DNA of 38,680 nt from a bacterium (GCA_021847485.1 JAJZRA010000011.1:1-38680), one strand, 5' to 3'; positions 11,150 through 20,028 are shown, numbered from the stretch's first letter. The notes: generated from the sequence alone by a model not told the origin. Made by a program: numbers and translations.

Positions 11150-11938
11150 ATGATCCACTGGTGCGCCTATTGCCAGAGCTATATCGGGGAGAGCGAGCCG
11201 TTCGACGACTTCTCCCTGACGCACGGCGTCTGCCGGAAATGCGCCAACAGCGGCGCCGCGGCCGCCCCCGACGCGGGGGAAAAGCTGCGCCCGCTGGCGG
11301 AGTTCTTCAGGAAGCTGCGCGCCGAAGTCCGGGCCGGCATAACGTCATCGGCGGACCTCTGGGCCGGGGAGGCTTTCAGGCTGGGGGTGAAGCCGCAGGA
11401 CCTGCTGATGGGTATACTGCAGCCGGCGCTCTACGAGATAGGCAGGCTGTGGGCGGGCGGCGCGGTGACGGTGGCGGCCGAGCACCGGTTCAGCGCCTTC
11501 GCCGAAGAGATGGTGGGCTCCGTCTTCGCGCATTACCCGGAGCTGGCCCGCGGGCGCCAGGCGGCTGAGCCCGACGTGCTCCTGACCTGCGCCGAAGGAA
11601 ATTACCACACGCTCGGCATACGGTTCCTCGAGGCCGGCCTGCTGGCCAACGGCCTGAAGACCTACGCCGTGCTGCCGGGGCTGCCCGCGGCCGAGACCGC
11701 CGCCCTGGCCGCCCGGCTGCGGCCGGTCGCCGTGGGTATATCCGTGGCCATGGAAGGCCAGCTCGGGTCCGCGCGGGAACTGGCGGAAATGCTCGGGCGC
11801 CTGCCGGAACGGGAGCGCCCGCTGCTGCTGCTCGGGGGCCTGCCGCTCAAGGAGGGCGCGCCGGCGCCGGCCGGGCCCGGCATCTTCGCCTGCAGGTCCC
11901 TCGCCGACGTGCCTTTCGGGCTCATCCGCCGGCGCTAG
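11150..11938 (+). CDS. Cobalamin (B12)-binding domain protein with N-terminal zinc-finger-like motif; CarH-like light/B12 sensor module
   Basis: N-terminal CAYC...CRKC; IGRLWAGGAVTVAAEHRF = W-x9-EH; GNYHTLG (GxxHxxG, lower-ligand His position). Confidence 0.75.
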   Translation: MIHWCAYCQSYIGESEPFDDFSLTHGVCRKCANSGAAAAPDAGEKLRPLAEFFRKLRAEVRAGITSSADLWAGEAFRLGVKPQDLLMGILQPALYEIGRLWAGGAVTVAAEHRFSAFAEEMVGSVFAHYPELARGRQAAEPDVLLTCAEGNYHTLGIRFLEAGLLANGLKTYAVLPGLPAAETAALAARLRPVAVGISVAMEGQLGSARELAEMLGRLPERERPLLLLGGLPLKEGAPAPAGPGIFACRSLADVPFGLIRRR

Positions 11939-11947
11939 GCCCCGGGC

Positions 11948-12406
11948 TCAGCGCCGCCCTTCCTCTTCGAAGCTGTTCATCAGGATCGAATTGTAGTAGG
12001 TGTCGCGGCCTACCTGTTTTACCGTGTTGAAGAAGCCGCAGACCCGCGCCCGCGTGCCCTTGCCGAAGGAAGGCAGGCGCAGCGAGATCACGTTGACGAA
12101 ATCGAAAGAGCCGTCCGGCGCCGTCTCGCGCAGGCTGAATACCGCGTAAGGGCGCACCAGCCTGTTGTCCACCACCCGCAGGTCCAGCACCTCGCCGTTC
12201 ACGCAGACCGACGCCGCCTCGTACTTCTCCGGGGAGCGGTTCAGGTCCATCACGGAGACCTGCGCGCGGTGCCGCTTGAAGGACGGCAGCTTGCACAGCC
12301 CCAGCAGGAAGCCCAGCAGCGCCAGGCCGGCGAGCGCGGCCGCGCAGCGTCCCCAGAAGTGCCCGAAGAACCAGGCCAGCAGGTCTTTCTTGTTCTCGTC
12401 CAGCAT
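11948..12406 (-). CDS. Membrane-anchored, OB-fold-like (tRNA_anti-like) protein, paralog 1
   Basis: N-terminal TM helix; VSVMDLNRSPEKYEAASVCVNGEVLDL..YAVFSLRET..FDFVNVIS parallels the neighbouring ORF. Confidence 0.55.
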   Translation of the reverse strand: MLDENKKDLLAWFFGHFWGRCAAALAGLALLGFLLGLCKLPSFKRHRAQVSVMDLNRSPEKYEAASVCVNGEVLDLRVVDNRLVRPYAVFSLRETAPDGSFDFVNVISLRLPSFGKGTRARVCGFFNTVKQVGRDTYYNSILMNSFEEEGRR

Positions 12407-12412
12407 AGCGGT

Positions 12413-12916
12413 CTAGAAGGCCCTGCTCCGGCGCGGCCCCGCCACGGGGCCCTCCGAGGGCGGGAGCTCCCCGGCCTTGAAGCGGCTCAGCAGGATGACG
12501 TTGTGATAAGTGTCCTTGTCCACCTGCTTCAGCGCGCTGAAGACGCCGCAGGCCGTCACCACGCCCCTGGGCGCCTCGACGTCCTCCCTGAAGGAGAGGA
12601 TGTTCACGAAATCGTAGTCGCCTGCGGCGCGGGTCTCCTTGAGGCTGAAGATCCGGTAGGCGGGGTCGCCGGGCTCCGCGCCGGCGTTTTGCAGGTTCAG
12701 GATGACGCCGCGCACGCAGACGGGCCGCCCGTTGTACCTGTCCGGCCTGGCGTTGATGTCGAAGACGGAGACCGTGCCGCCGCCGGGCAGCCTGGCCTTG
12801 CTGAAGCAGCCGAAGGCGTAGCCGCCCGCCACCGCCGCCGCCGAGACGAGCAGGATCTGGGCCCTGAATTCCCTCAGGACCCACGCAACCAGCCGCCTGG
12901 CGTTATAGTCGAGCAA
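12413..12916 (-). CDS. Membrane-anchored, OB-fold-like protein, paralog 2 (TTG start)
   Basis: VSVFDINARPDRYNGRPVCVRGVILNL..YRIFSLKET..YDFVNILSF..CGVFSALKQVDKDTYHNVILLSRF aligns with paralog 1; GGAGGGG SD. Confidence 0.55.
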   Translation of the reverse strand: MLDYNARRLVAWVLREFRAQILLVSAAAVAGGYAFGCFSKARLPGGGTVSVFDINARPDRYNGRPVCVRGVILNLQNAGAEPGDPAYRIFSLKETRAAGDYDFVNILSFREDVEAPRGVVTACGVFSALKQVDKDTYHNVILLSRFKAGELPPSEGPVAGPRRSRAF

Positions 12917-13031
12917 TAGCCCCTCCGTATCTCTACGGCACCCGTTGAACCGCCTGTTCTCTCAGTCCCCAAGACTGTAAGCAGAATATAGCAAATTTGC
13001 CGCGGCCCGGAACGCCTTTCCGGGCCGGGGG

Positions 13032-13811
13032 TCAGTCCCCGCTGAAATTGGGCTTGCGCTTCTCCAGGAAGGCCTTGATCCCTTCCTCGTAGTCGCCGCT
13101 GTTGTAGACCTTGCGCCTCAGCGCCTGGATGCGCTCGAAAGCGTCGGGGCTGAGCGGGTGGGCCTCGGAGAGGATGCGGAATTGCTCCTTGATCACGGAT
13201 ACCGCCAGCGGCGAGTTCGCCGCTATCCGGGCGGCCAGGCCGAAGGTGAACTCCTCTATCTGCGCCGAGGGCACGAGGTGGTTCAGGATGCCGAAATGGT
13301 AGGCGCGGTCGGCCTTGACCGGCTCGGCGGTGAAGAACATCTCCTTGGCGATGTTGGAGCCGACGCGGTTGATGAAGTGCATGATGCCGGAGGCGTTGTA
13401 GGGCAGGCCCATCTTGACCGGCGTGATGGCGAAGGAGGAGGTCTCGTCGCCCACGGCCAGGTCGCAGGTGACGGCCAGGTCGGTGGCGCCGCCCCAGACG
13501 CTGCCCTGGATCATCGCGATGACCGGCCCGGGGTAGTTCTGGATGGCGCGGAAGGCGGTCTCCATAGGGCTGTCGTAGGCGAGCGGGTCGTTGTGGACCT
13601 TGGGCAGCTGCGTGATGTCGTGGCCGGCGCTCCAGACCTTGGCGCCCTTTTCGGCGCGCAGCACTACCACCGACACCTTCCGGGCCTTGAACTCCTCGAG
13701 GGCGGCGACTATTTCGCCGCAGAGCTCCATGCTCAGCGCGTTGCGCCGCGCCGGGTTGTTGAGCGTCAGCGTCCCGACCTTGCCGTCCACGTTCCGCAGT
13801 ATCAGTCCCAT
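13032..13811 (-). CDS. scpB: Enoyl-CoA hydratase/isomerase family, methylmalonyl-CoA decarboxylase-like
   Basis: KVWSAGHDITQLP, PVIAMIQGSVWGGATDLAVTCDL, FAITPVKMGLPYNASGI and C-term FLEKRKPNFSGD closely resemble recalled E. coli ScpB/YgfG. Confidence 0.75.
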   Translation of the reverse strand: MGLILRNVDGKVGTLTLNNPARRNALSMELCGEIVAALEEFKARKVSVVVLRAEKGAKVWSAGHDITQLPKVHNDPLAYDSPMETAFRAIQNYPGPVIAMIQGSVWGGATDLAVTCDLAVGDETSSFAITPVKMGLPYNASGIMHFINRVGSNIAKEMFFTAEPVKADRAYHFGILNHLVPSAQIEEFTFGLAARIAANSPLAVSVIKEQFRILSEAHPLSPDAFERIQALRRKVYNSGDYEEGIKAFLEKRKPNFSGD

Positions 13812-13854
13812 GGTCCTCTCCTTAAGAAGCCTACCAGCATTGTATAATTAAAAA

Positions 13855-15099
13855 ATGCTGAAAATCCTGCCGCTCCTGCTCCTGCTCGCGCAGCCGCTTT
13901 GCGCCGCTCCCGCCTCTTGTCCCGGGCTGGACAAAGCCGCCGCCGGCGTGGCCTCCGCCGTGGCCGAAAAGCCGGCCGGCCTCGAGGGCCTCTTCGACGC
14001 GACCTTCTTCGAGAAGGTCTCGGCGGCGCAGATCTCCTCCGTCCTGTCCGGCGTCTACCGCAAGACCGGCCCGGTGACGGGGGTGACCCTGGTCAGCACC
14101 TCCCCGGCCTGCTCCGCTCACTACCTGCTCGGGACCTCCGGCGGGTGGCTGGTGCCCGCCGCCGTCACGCTCAACGCCGGGACCGGCCGCGTGGCCGGGA
14201 TCTTCTTCGGCGCCCCCTACCGCAAGGACGCCACGCTGGCCTCGGCGCGCGCCGAGCTGGCCGCCCTGCACGGCAAGGCCGGGCTCGAGGCGGTGCGCTT
14301 CGGCGAGAACCCGCAGGTCCTGGAGGAGCTCAACGCCGGCGACACCTTCGCCGTGGGCTCCGCGTTCAAGCTGTACGTGCTCGGCGCCATGCTCGAGGCG
14401 AAGGCCCCGTGGGCGAAAGTGGTGCGGCTGCGCGAGGAGGACAAGTCGCTGCCTACCGGCCGCCTGCGGACCTGGCCCGACGGCTCCCCGCTGACGCTGC
14501 ACACGCTGGCCACGCTGATGATCTCCGAGAGCGACAATACCGCCGCCGACGCGCTGATCTCGGCGCTCGGCCGCCGCCGTATCGAGGCCGCCCTGCCGGC
14601 CCTGGGCAACACCGCGCCGGACCAGCTGCGCCCCTTCCTGAAGACCTCGGAGTTCTTCCGGCTGAAGGCCGACCCGGAGGCGCTGCTGAAGTACCGCAAC
14701 CTGCCCGAGGAGCGCAAGTACGATCTCCTCGCCGGCCTGCGCGCGCCGCTGGCGCCGCCGGGCCCGGCGCCGTTCGGCCTGCGCGGCGCCGAATGGCTGG
14801 TCTCTCCCGCCGACCTGTGCCGCGTCATGAAGTATTTCCTCGACAAGGACGACAGGACCGCGCTGGAGGTGCTGGCCGTGAACCCCGGCCAGGACCTGTC
14901 GGCGGGCACGTTCCTCTACGCCGGCTACAAGGGCGGTTCCGAGCCCGGAGTGCTGGCGGCGGCCTGGCTGCTTAAGACGCGGAGCTCCGAGTGGTACTGC
15001 CTCGCGGCGGCGTGGAACGACGAGACCGCCGTCCTGGACGAGGCCGGTTTCTTCGGGATCATGAAGGGGGCCCTGCGCTCCCTGGCCGCCAGGGAGTGA
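13855..15099 (+). CDS. Secreted serine hydrolase, class A beta-lactamase-like with N-terminal NTF2/cystatin-like domain
   Basis: Signal peptide; SAFK (SxxK), SDN, KGG motifs in the correct order. Confidence 0.75.
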   Translation: MLKILPLLLLLAQPLCAAPASCPGLDKAAAGVASAVAEKPAGLEGLFDATFFEKVSAAQISSVLSGVYRKTGPVTGVTLVSTSPACSAHYLLGTSGGWLVPAAVTLNAGTGRVAGIFFGAPYRKDATLASARAELAALHGKAGLEAVRFGENPQVLEELNAGDTFAVGSAFKLYVLGAMLEAKAPWAKVVRLREEDKSLPTGRLRTWPDGSPLTLHTLATLMISESDNTAADALISALGRRRIEAALPALGNTAPDQLRPFLKTSEFFRLKADPEALLKYRNLPEERKYDLLAGLRAPLAPPGPAPFGLRGAEWLVSPADLCRVMKYFLDKDDRTALEVLAVNPGQDLSAGTFLYAGYKGGSEPGVLAAAWLLKTRSSEWYCLAAAWNDETAVLDEAGFFGIMKGALRSLAARE

Positions 15100-15135
15100 G
15101 CCCGGCCGTCCCCCGTAATAGTATAATTGCTGGAC

Positions 15136-16584
15136 ATGCCTCTCAAGAACAGGGAAAAAGAAACCCAGGAGACCGAGCTCCGGCTGCGCGCGCTCTACCG
15201 GAAGGCCTTCGGCCGCGACGCCGAGGTCTTCGAGCCCCTCCGTGCCGACGGTTCCGCGCGCCAGCTGTTCAGGCTGGGCGGCGGCTCGCGTTCGGCGGTG
15301 GGCGTCTTCGGCCCGGACAAGCTGGAGAACAGGGCTTTCCTGGAATTTTCCCGCCATTTCCGCCGCGAGAAGATGCCGGTGCCGGAGATCTACGCCGAGG
15401 ACCAGGCCCAGGGCGTCTACCTGGAGGAGGACCTCGGCAGCGTCACGCTCTTCGAGTACCTGAGCGCGGAGCGCAAGCCCGGCGGCGAGGTGCCGCCGCA
15501 GGTCATGGCGGCCTACGGCAAGGTGCTGGAATGGCTGCCGAAGTTCCAGGCGCAGGCGTCCCGCGGCCTCGACCTGAAGTACTGCTACCCGCGCGCGAGC
15601 TTCGACCGGCAGTCCATAATGTGGGACCTGAACTATTTCAAATACTACTTCCTGAAACTGGCCAAGATCCCGTTCAACGAGGCCAAGCTGGAGGAGGACT
15701 TCGCCCGCTTCGCGGACTTCCTGCTGGAAGCCCCGGCCGACTATTTCCTGTACCGCGACTTCCAGAGCCGCAACGTCATGCTGCGCCGCGGCGAGCCGTG
15801 GTTCATAGACTACCAGGGCGGGCGCCGCGGCGCCGCCCAGTACGACCTGGCCTCCCTGCTCTACGACGCCAAGGCGGACCTGCCGCCGGAGACGCGTTCG
15901 GAGCTGTGCCGCCTCTACTTCGCCGCCTCCGGGCTGGAACCTAAGGCCTTCATGCGGCACTACCACGCCTTCGTCTACATCCGCATCATGCAGGCGATGG
16001 GCGCCTACGGCCTGCGCGGCTTCTACGAGCGCAAGACCCATTTCCTCGCCAGCGTGCCCTACGCCGTGCGCAATATCGAATGGCTGCTGCGCAACGCCGA
16101 GCTGGAGGTCCGGGTGCCGGAACTGACGCAGTGCTTCAAGCGCATCGCGGCCTCCTCGTACCTGCGGCAGTTCGGCTCCACGAAGCTGGGACTCACGGTC
16201 CGGATCATGAGCTTCTCCTATAAGAACGGCGTGCCGCTCGACGAGCGCGGCCACGGCGGCGGCTTCGTCTTCGACTGCCGCGCGCTGCCGAACCCCGGCC
16301 GCAACGCCGAGCACGCGCCGCTCACCGGGCGCGACAAGCCCGTAGCCGACTTCCTGAAGAAGGAGCCGGAGGTCGCTAAGTACCTGGAGAACGTCTTCGC
16401 GCTGACGGACCAGAGCGTGGAGAACTACCTGTCCCGCAATTTCACGTCGCTGTCGGTCGGCTTCGGCTGCACCGGCGGCCGCCACCGTTCCGTCTACTGC
16501 GCCGAGGCCCTCGCCGAGCGCGTCCGCCGCAAGTACGGCGCGCGGGTGGAGCTGGTCCACCGCGAGCTGGGCCCCGCCAAATGA
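15136..16584 (+). CDS. Fusion: aminoglycoside-phosphotransferase/AmgK-like sugar kinase + RapZ C-terminal domain
   Basis: YFLYRDFQSRNVMLRRGEPWFIDYQGGRRGAAQYDLASLLYD (APH catalytic/Mg loops); then SFSYKNGVPLDERG..FDCRALPNPG..LTGRDKPV..FGCTGGRHRSVYCAEALAERV (RapZ-C). Confidence 0.88.
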   Translation: MPLKNREKETQETELRLRALYRKAFGRDAEVFEPLRADGSARQLFRLGGGSRSAVGVFGPDKLENRAFLEFSRHFRREKMPVPEIYAEDQAQGVYLEEDLGSVTLFEYLSAERKPGGEVPPQVMAAYGKVLEWLPKFQAQASRGLDLKYCYPRASFDRQSIMWDLNYFKYYFLKLAKIPFNEAKLEEDFARFADFLLEAPADYFLYRDFQSRNVMLRRGEPWFIDYQGGRRGAAQYDLASLLYDAKADLPPETRSELCRLYFAASGLEPKAFMRHYHAFVYIRIMQAMGAYGLRGFYERKTHFLASVPYAVRNIEWLLRNAELEVRVPELTQCFKRIAASSYLRQFGSTKLGLTVRIMSFSYKNGVPLDERGHGGGFVFDCRALPNPGRNAEHAPLTGRDKPVADFLKKEPEVAKYLENVFALTDQSVENYLSRNFTSLSVGFGCTGGRHRSVYCAEALAERVRRKYGARVELVHRELGPAK

Positions 16585-17294
16585 AGGCCATGGTCTTCGC
16601 GGCCGGGCTGGGCACGCGCCTGCGCCCGCTGACCGACCGGGTCCCAAAGGCCCTCGTCGAAGTGAACGGCGAGCCGCTGCTGGGCCTGGTCCTGCGCCGC
16701 CTCGCCGCGGCCGGCGTCACCGAGGCCGTCGTCAACGCCCACCATTTCCACGAGCGGATAGCCGCCTACCTGGCCTCGGGCCCGGTGCCCGGCCTGCGCG
16801 CCGTGCTCTCGGTGGAGGAGGGCGCCCCGCTGGAGACCGGCGGCGGCCTCAAGAAAGCCGCCGCGCTGCTGGCCGGCGGCGGCCCCTTCTTCGCCTACAA
16901 CGCCGACGTCTATTCCGAGATGGATTTGGCCGCGCTGATGCGGGCGCACACGGCTTCCGGCGCGCTCGCCACGCTGGCCGTGCGCGACCGTCCCTCGAAA
17001 CGCCGCCTGCTGTTCGACGCCGGGCTGAACCTCCGGGGCCGCGAGGGCTCCGCGGCCGGGCCGGGCCTGCGCCCGCTGGCCTTCAGCGGCATCCAGGCGC
17101 TTTCGCCGGCCATCCTGCCGAAGCTGACCGAGGAGGGGGTCTTCTCGCTGACCGCCGCTTACCTGCGCCTGGCGGCCGAAGGGGAGAAGGTGGCCGGCTT
17201 CCTGGACGAGTCGCCTTTCTGGTGCGACATAGGCGACCCGGAGCGCCTGGAGCTGGTGCGCCGCCGGGCCGCCGCCGCCCCGAAAAATATATAA
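16581..17294 (+). CDS. murU: Nucleotidyltransferase, MurU-like (N-acetylmuramate-1-phosphate uridylyltransferase)
   Basis: MKAMVFAAGLGTRLRPLTDRVPKALVEVNGEPLLGLVLRRL; PFFAYNADVYSEMDL; ATGA overlap with the upstream kinase. Confidence 0.75.
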   Translation: MKAMVFAAGLGTRLRPLTDRVPKALVEVNGEPLLGLVLRRLAAAGVTEAVVNAHHFHERIAAYLASGPVPGLRAVLSVEEGAPLETGGGLKKAAALLAGGGPFFAYNADVYSEMDLAALMRAHTASGALATLAVRDRPSKRRLLFDAGLNLRGREGSAAGPGLRPLAFSGIQALSPAILPKLTEEGVFSLTAAYLRLAAEGEKVAGFLDESPFWCDIGDPERLELVRRRAAAAPKNI

Positions 17295-17302
17295 TTACAG
17301 GG

Positions 17303-18334
17303 ATGACACGCCTCCTAGCGTCCCTTTTCTTCATGCTGGCCGCCCGCGCCTACGCGGGCGGCCCCGAGCTGCGGCCGCCGTGCTTCGACGGCGCCGCCTG
17401 CCCCGCCCTGGCCGCGGCGCTGCCCGAGCCGCCCGCCGCGCGTCCGGCGCCGGCCGCCCGTCCCGTGGTGATCTCCATCGTCGGGGTGGACTTCACCAAG
17501 GTGGGCATCGGCAAGCTGGAGATCGCCTACTTCAAGAAGATCATAGAGCATTTCAAGCCCGGCCACCGGCCGGACCAGGCCGCCTTCGACGACGGCCTGC
17601 GCGCGGTGGAGAAGGACCTGGCCGACTGCGAGCTCTACAAGGGCGACGCCTGCGGCCGCCAGCCCGACGACTACCTGGATTCCCGCCTCGCGCAGGTCCT
17701 GTCCGCGGAGCGCTACGAGATAGTCCCGGTGCGCTGGTCCCGCGATCCCGACGAGAGCGAGGCCGCCGTGCCGCTGGTCGAGGCCGAGATCCGGAGGATC
17801 TCCTCCAAGGCCCGCGCCGAGGGCCGTCCCGTCTACCTGGTGGCCCACAGCTGGGGCACCGTGCTGGCGCACACCGCGCTGCACCGCCTGGCCGTCACCG
17901 ACCCCGGCGTGCGCGTCGACAGGCTGATCACGCTCGGCTCGCCGCTGGTGCCGTCCACCTGGTGGCTGAACGTCTTCGTCAAGCACGAGATAGACGCGGG
18001 CCACCTGCAGCGCTACGTCTCCAAGCCGGCCAACGTCGGCCGCTGGGTCAACCTGTGGGCGAAGAACGACTATTTTTCCAACGAGATAAAGGCCGCGGAC
18101 CTCAACCTCCGCGAGGACGGCCAGACCGCGGACCTGGAGCGCCGCGTGAAGCTGGCCGCCGAGCAGGACCATTCGCTGCGCCCGGAGGCGCTGCGCGACC
18201 TGTTCTTCCTGAAGAGCCTTAAGGCGTGGCATTTCGCCTACATCTTCGACTTCCACGTCTACCTGAAGACCCTGCGCCGGGCGTACGACAGGAGCATCTT
18301 CAGGCCGGTCGTGGCTTCGGAGCTGGCCTACTAG
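17303..18334 (+). CDS. Secreted alpha/beta hydrolase (lipase-like)
   Basis: Signal peptide MTRLLASLFFMLAARAYAGG; VYLVAHSWGTVLAHTALHRL nucleophile elbow; ITLGSPLVPSTWW. Confidence 0.65.
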   Translation: MTRLLASLFFMLAARAYAGGPELRPPCFDGAACPALAAALPEPPAARPAPAARPVVISIVGVDFTKVGIGKLEIAYFKKIIEHFKPGHRPDQAAFDDGLRAVEKDLADCELYKGDACGRQPDDYLDSRLAQVLSAERYEIVPVRWSRDPDESEAAVPLVEAEIRRISSKARAEGRPVYLVAHSWGTVLAHTALHRLAVTDPGVRVDRLITLGSPLVPSTWWLNVFVKHEIDAGHLQRYVSKPANVGRWVNLWAKNDYFSNEIKAADLNLREDGQTADLERRVKLAAEQDHSLRPEALRDLFFLKSLKAWHFAYIFDFHVYLKTLRRAYDRSIFRPVVASELAY

Positions 18335-18353
18335 CCCGCCGGGCCCCGCTTTT

Positions 18354-18815
18354 ATGATAGCCATACCTCTCGCCGGGGCGGACCGCCAGGTCCCGCCCTT
18401 ACCCGGCCTTGAGAAGGCCCTGGAGTTCCTGCGCCGTCCCGGCGCGGCCGCGCTGCCTGACGGCGAGTACGAGCTGGACGGCCGGCGGGTCTACGCCATA
18501 GTCCAGCGCTACTCCACCGCCGCCGCGCCCGAGCCGCGCTTCGAGGCCCACCGGAGATATGTCGACGCGCAGTACGTCGCGGAGGGGGAGGAGGTCATAG
18601 GCTGGGCGCCGCTGGACCGCCTGGCCGTGACCGAGCCGTACGACCCGGCCAAGGATATCTGCTTCGGCCGCGCCGCCGGCGCCTGGACGCCGGTGCGGCT
18701 GGGAGCCGGCGAGCTGGCCTTGCTGTGGCCGGACGACGCCCACGCGCCGCGCCTGGCGGCCGGCGCCCCGGGCCCCGTCGTAAAGATCGTGGTGAAGGTG
18801 GAGGTGCCCGCATGA
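18354..18815 (+). CDS. YhcH/YjgK/YiaL family protein (DUF386)
   Basis: FEAHRRYVDAQYVAEGEEVIGWAPL and LLWPDDAHAP metal-site motifs. Confidence 0.85.
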   Translation: MIAIPLAGADRQVPPLPGLEKALEFLRRPGAAALPDGEYELDGRRVYAIVQRYSTAAAPEPRFEAHRRYVDAQYVAEGEEVIGWAPLDRLAVTEPYDPAKDICFGRAAGAWTPVRLGAGELALLWPDDAHAPRLAAGAPGPVVKIVVKVEVPA

Positions 18816-19225
18816 CGCTCAAGGAACTGGTGCGCGCTGTCCTGTATTACGAGATGGAGGACATCAACGTCTACGCCGAGGAGGCCGGCCTCTTCGGCGG
18901 CGACGCCCGCGCCGGCGCGGAGCTCGGCGCCCTCTATTCCCGCGTTTCCGAAGAGAAGCGCGGGCGCCTGCGCGAGCTGGGCCGCCTGCTGAAGGAGGGC
19001 ACCGGCTTCCGCCAGCGCCCCAACCCGGCGGCCCGCTCGCTCGAGGCCTCGCTGCGCGCGCACGTGGCCCGGACCGACGCCGCCGTGCGCAACTACGCCG
19101 CGCTGGCCAGGGTCATCATCAAGCCCGAGACCAAGGAGGCCCTGACCGGCATTATCCTGCGCGAGCAGGCCCTGCTGGCGGAGCTGCGCGCGCTGCAGGC
19201 GGCGCTTAAGAAGGACCCGGCGTGA
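18812..19225 (+). CDS. Ferritin-like/helical protein
   Basis: ATG at 18812 overlaps the previous stop; four-helix pattern with YYEMEDINVYAEEAG and a later E..L..E repeat. Confidence 0.45.
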   Translation: MTLKELVRAVLYYEMEDINVYAEEAGLFGGDARAGAELGALYSRVSEEKRGRLRELGRLLKEGTGFRQRPNPAARSLEASLRAHVARTDAAVRNYAALARVIIKPETKEALTGIILREQALLAELRALQAALKKDPA

Positions 19226-19995
19226 AGGGGCACAGGATAGCGGACGGCTCCGAGATCTACTGGGACGGCCTCCAGTACGACGCTTTCAACAGGCCGCAGA
19301 GCGACGACCTGCCTTTCTACCTGGCGGCCGCGCGCCGCGCCCGCGGCCCGGTGCTGGAGCTGGCCTGCGGCACCGGCCGCCTGACCATCCCTCTCGCGCG
19401 GGCCGGCCTGGACGTGACCGGCCTGGACGCGGCCGCGCCGATGCTGGCGCTGGCCGGGCGCAAGGCCGCCGCCGCCGGCGCGCGCGTCCAGTTCGTGAAG
19501 GGCGACGCCCGCCGTTTCAGGCTGGGCCGCCGCTTCAAGCTGGTCTTCCTCGCCTTCAACTCGCTGCAGCATTTCGGCCGGCCGGAGGACCTGGCGGGGC
19601 TCTTCGCCTCGGTCAGGCGGCACCTGGCTCCCGGGGGCAGGTTCGTCTTCGACGTCCCCAACCCGGACCCGCGCTACCTGGTCCGGGACCCGGACGAGCT
19701 GCTGCCGGTGGCCTATTACGACGACCCTTCCGGCAAGGGCAAGGTGCTGGTCAACGAGCGCTTCTCCTACGACAAGAAGACCCAGACCGTCCGCCTCGCC
19801 TGGCATTACCGCAGCGAGCGGACGGGGCGCACGCTCAAAAAAACGCTTAATTTACGCTGCTTTTTCCCCGAGGAGCTGCTGGCGCTGGTGCGCTGCAACG
19901 GCTTCCGGGTCCTGGCCCGGTACGGCGACCTGGACCGCGGCCCCTTCCGGTCGGACTCCCCCAGGCAGGTGCTGGCCTGCTCTCCCTTATTGTAA
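19222..19995 (+). CDS. Class I SAM-dependent methyltransferase
   Basis: VLELACGTGRLTIPLARAGLDVTGLDAAAPML motif I; overlaps the previous gene by ATGA-type overlap. Confidence 0.88.
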   Translation: MKGHRIADGSEIYWDGLQYDAFNRPQSDDLPFYLAAARRARGPVLELACGTGRLTIPLARAGLDVTGLDAAAPMLALAGRKAAAAGARVQFVKGDARRFRLGRRFKLVFLAFNSLQHFGRPEDLAGLFASVRRHLAPGGRFVFDVPNPDPRYLVRDPDELLPVAYYDDPSGKGKVLVNERFSYDKKTQTVRLAWHYRSERTGRTLKKTLNLRCFFPEELLALVRCNGFRVLARYGDLDRGPFRSDSPRQVLACSPLL

Positions 19996-20028
19996 AGCCT
20001 CCGGCCGATTTGCTATCATTAATCTACT

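Noticed and set aside
12917-12990. TPP riboswitch suggested by CTGAGAGA in the minus-strand leader
   Set aside because: Only a short resemblance; the remaining conserved TPP core is not visible and the downstream gene is not thiamine-related.
13831-16647. 938-aa minus-strand ORF and other very long antisense ORFs (1704-3746, 5665-7941, 8003-10465, 21599-23665)
   Set aside because: They lie opposite well-supported genes, are Gly/Arg/His/Val-rich without domain signatures, and are the expected by-product of strong GC3 bias.
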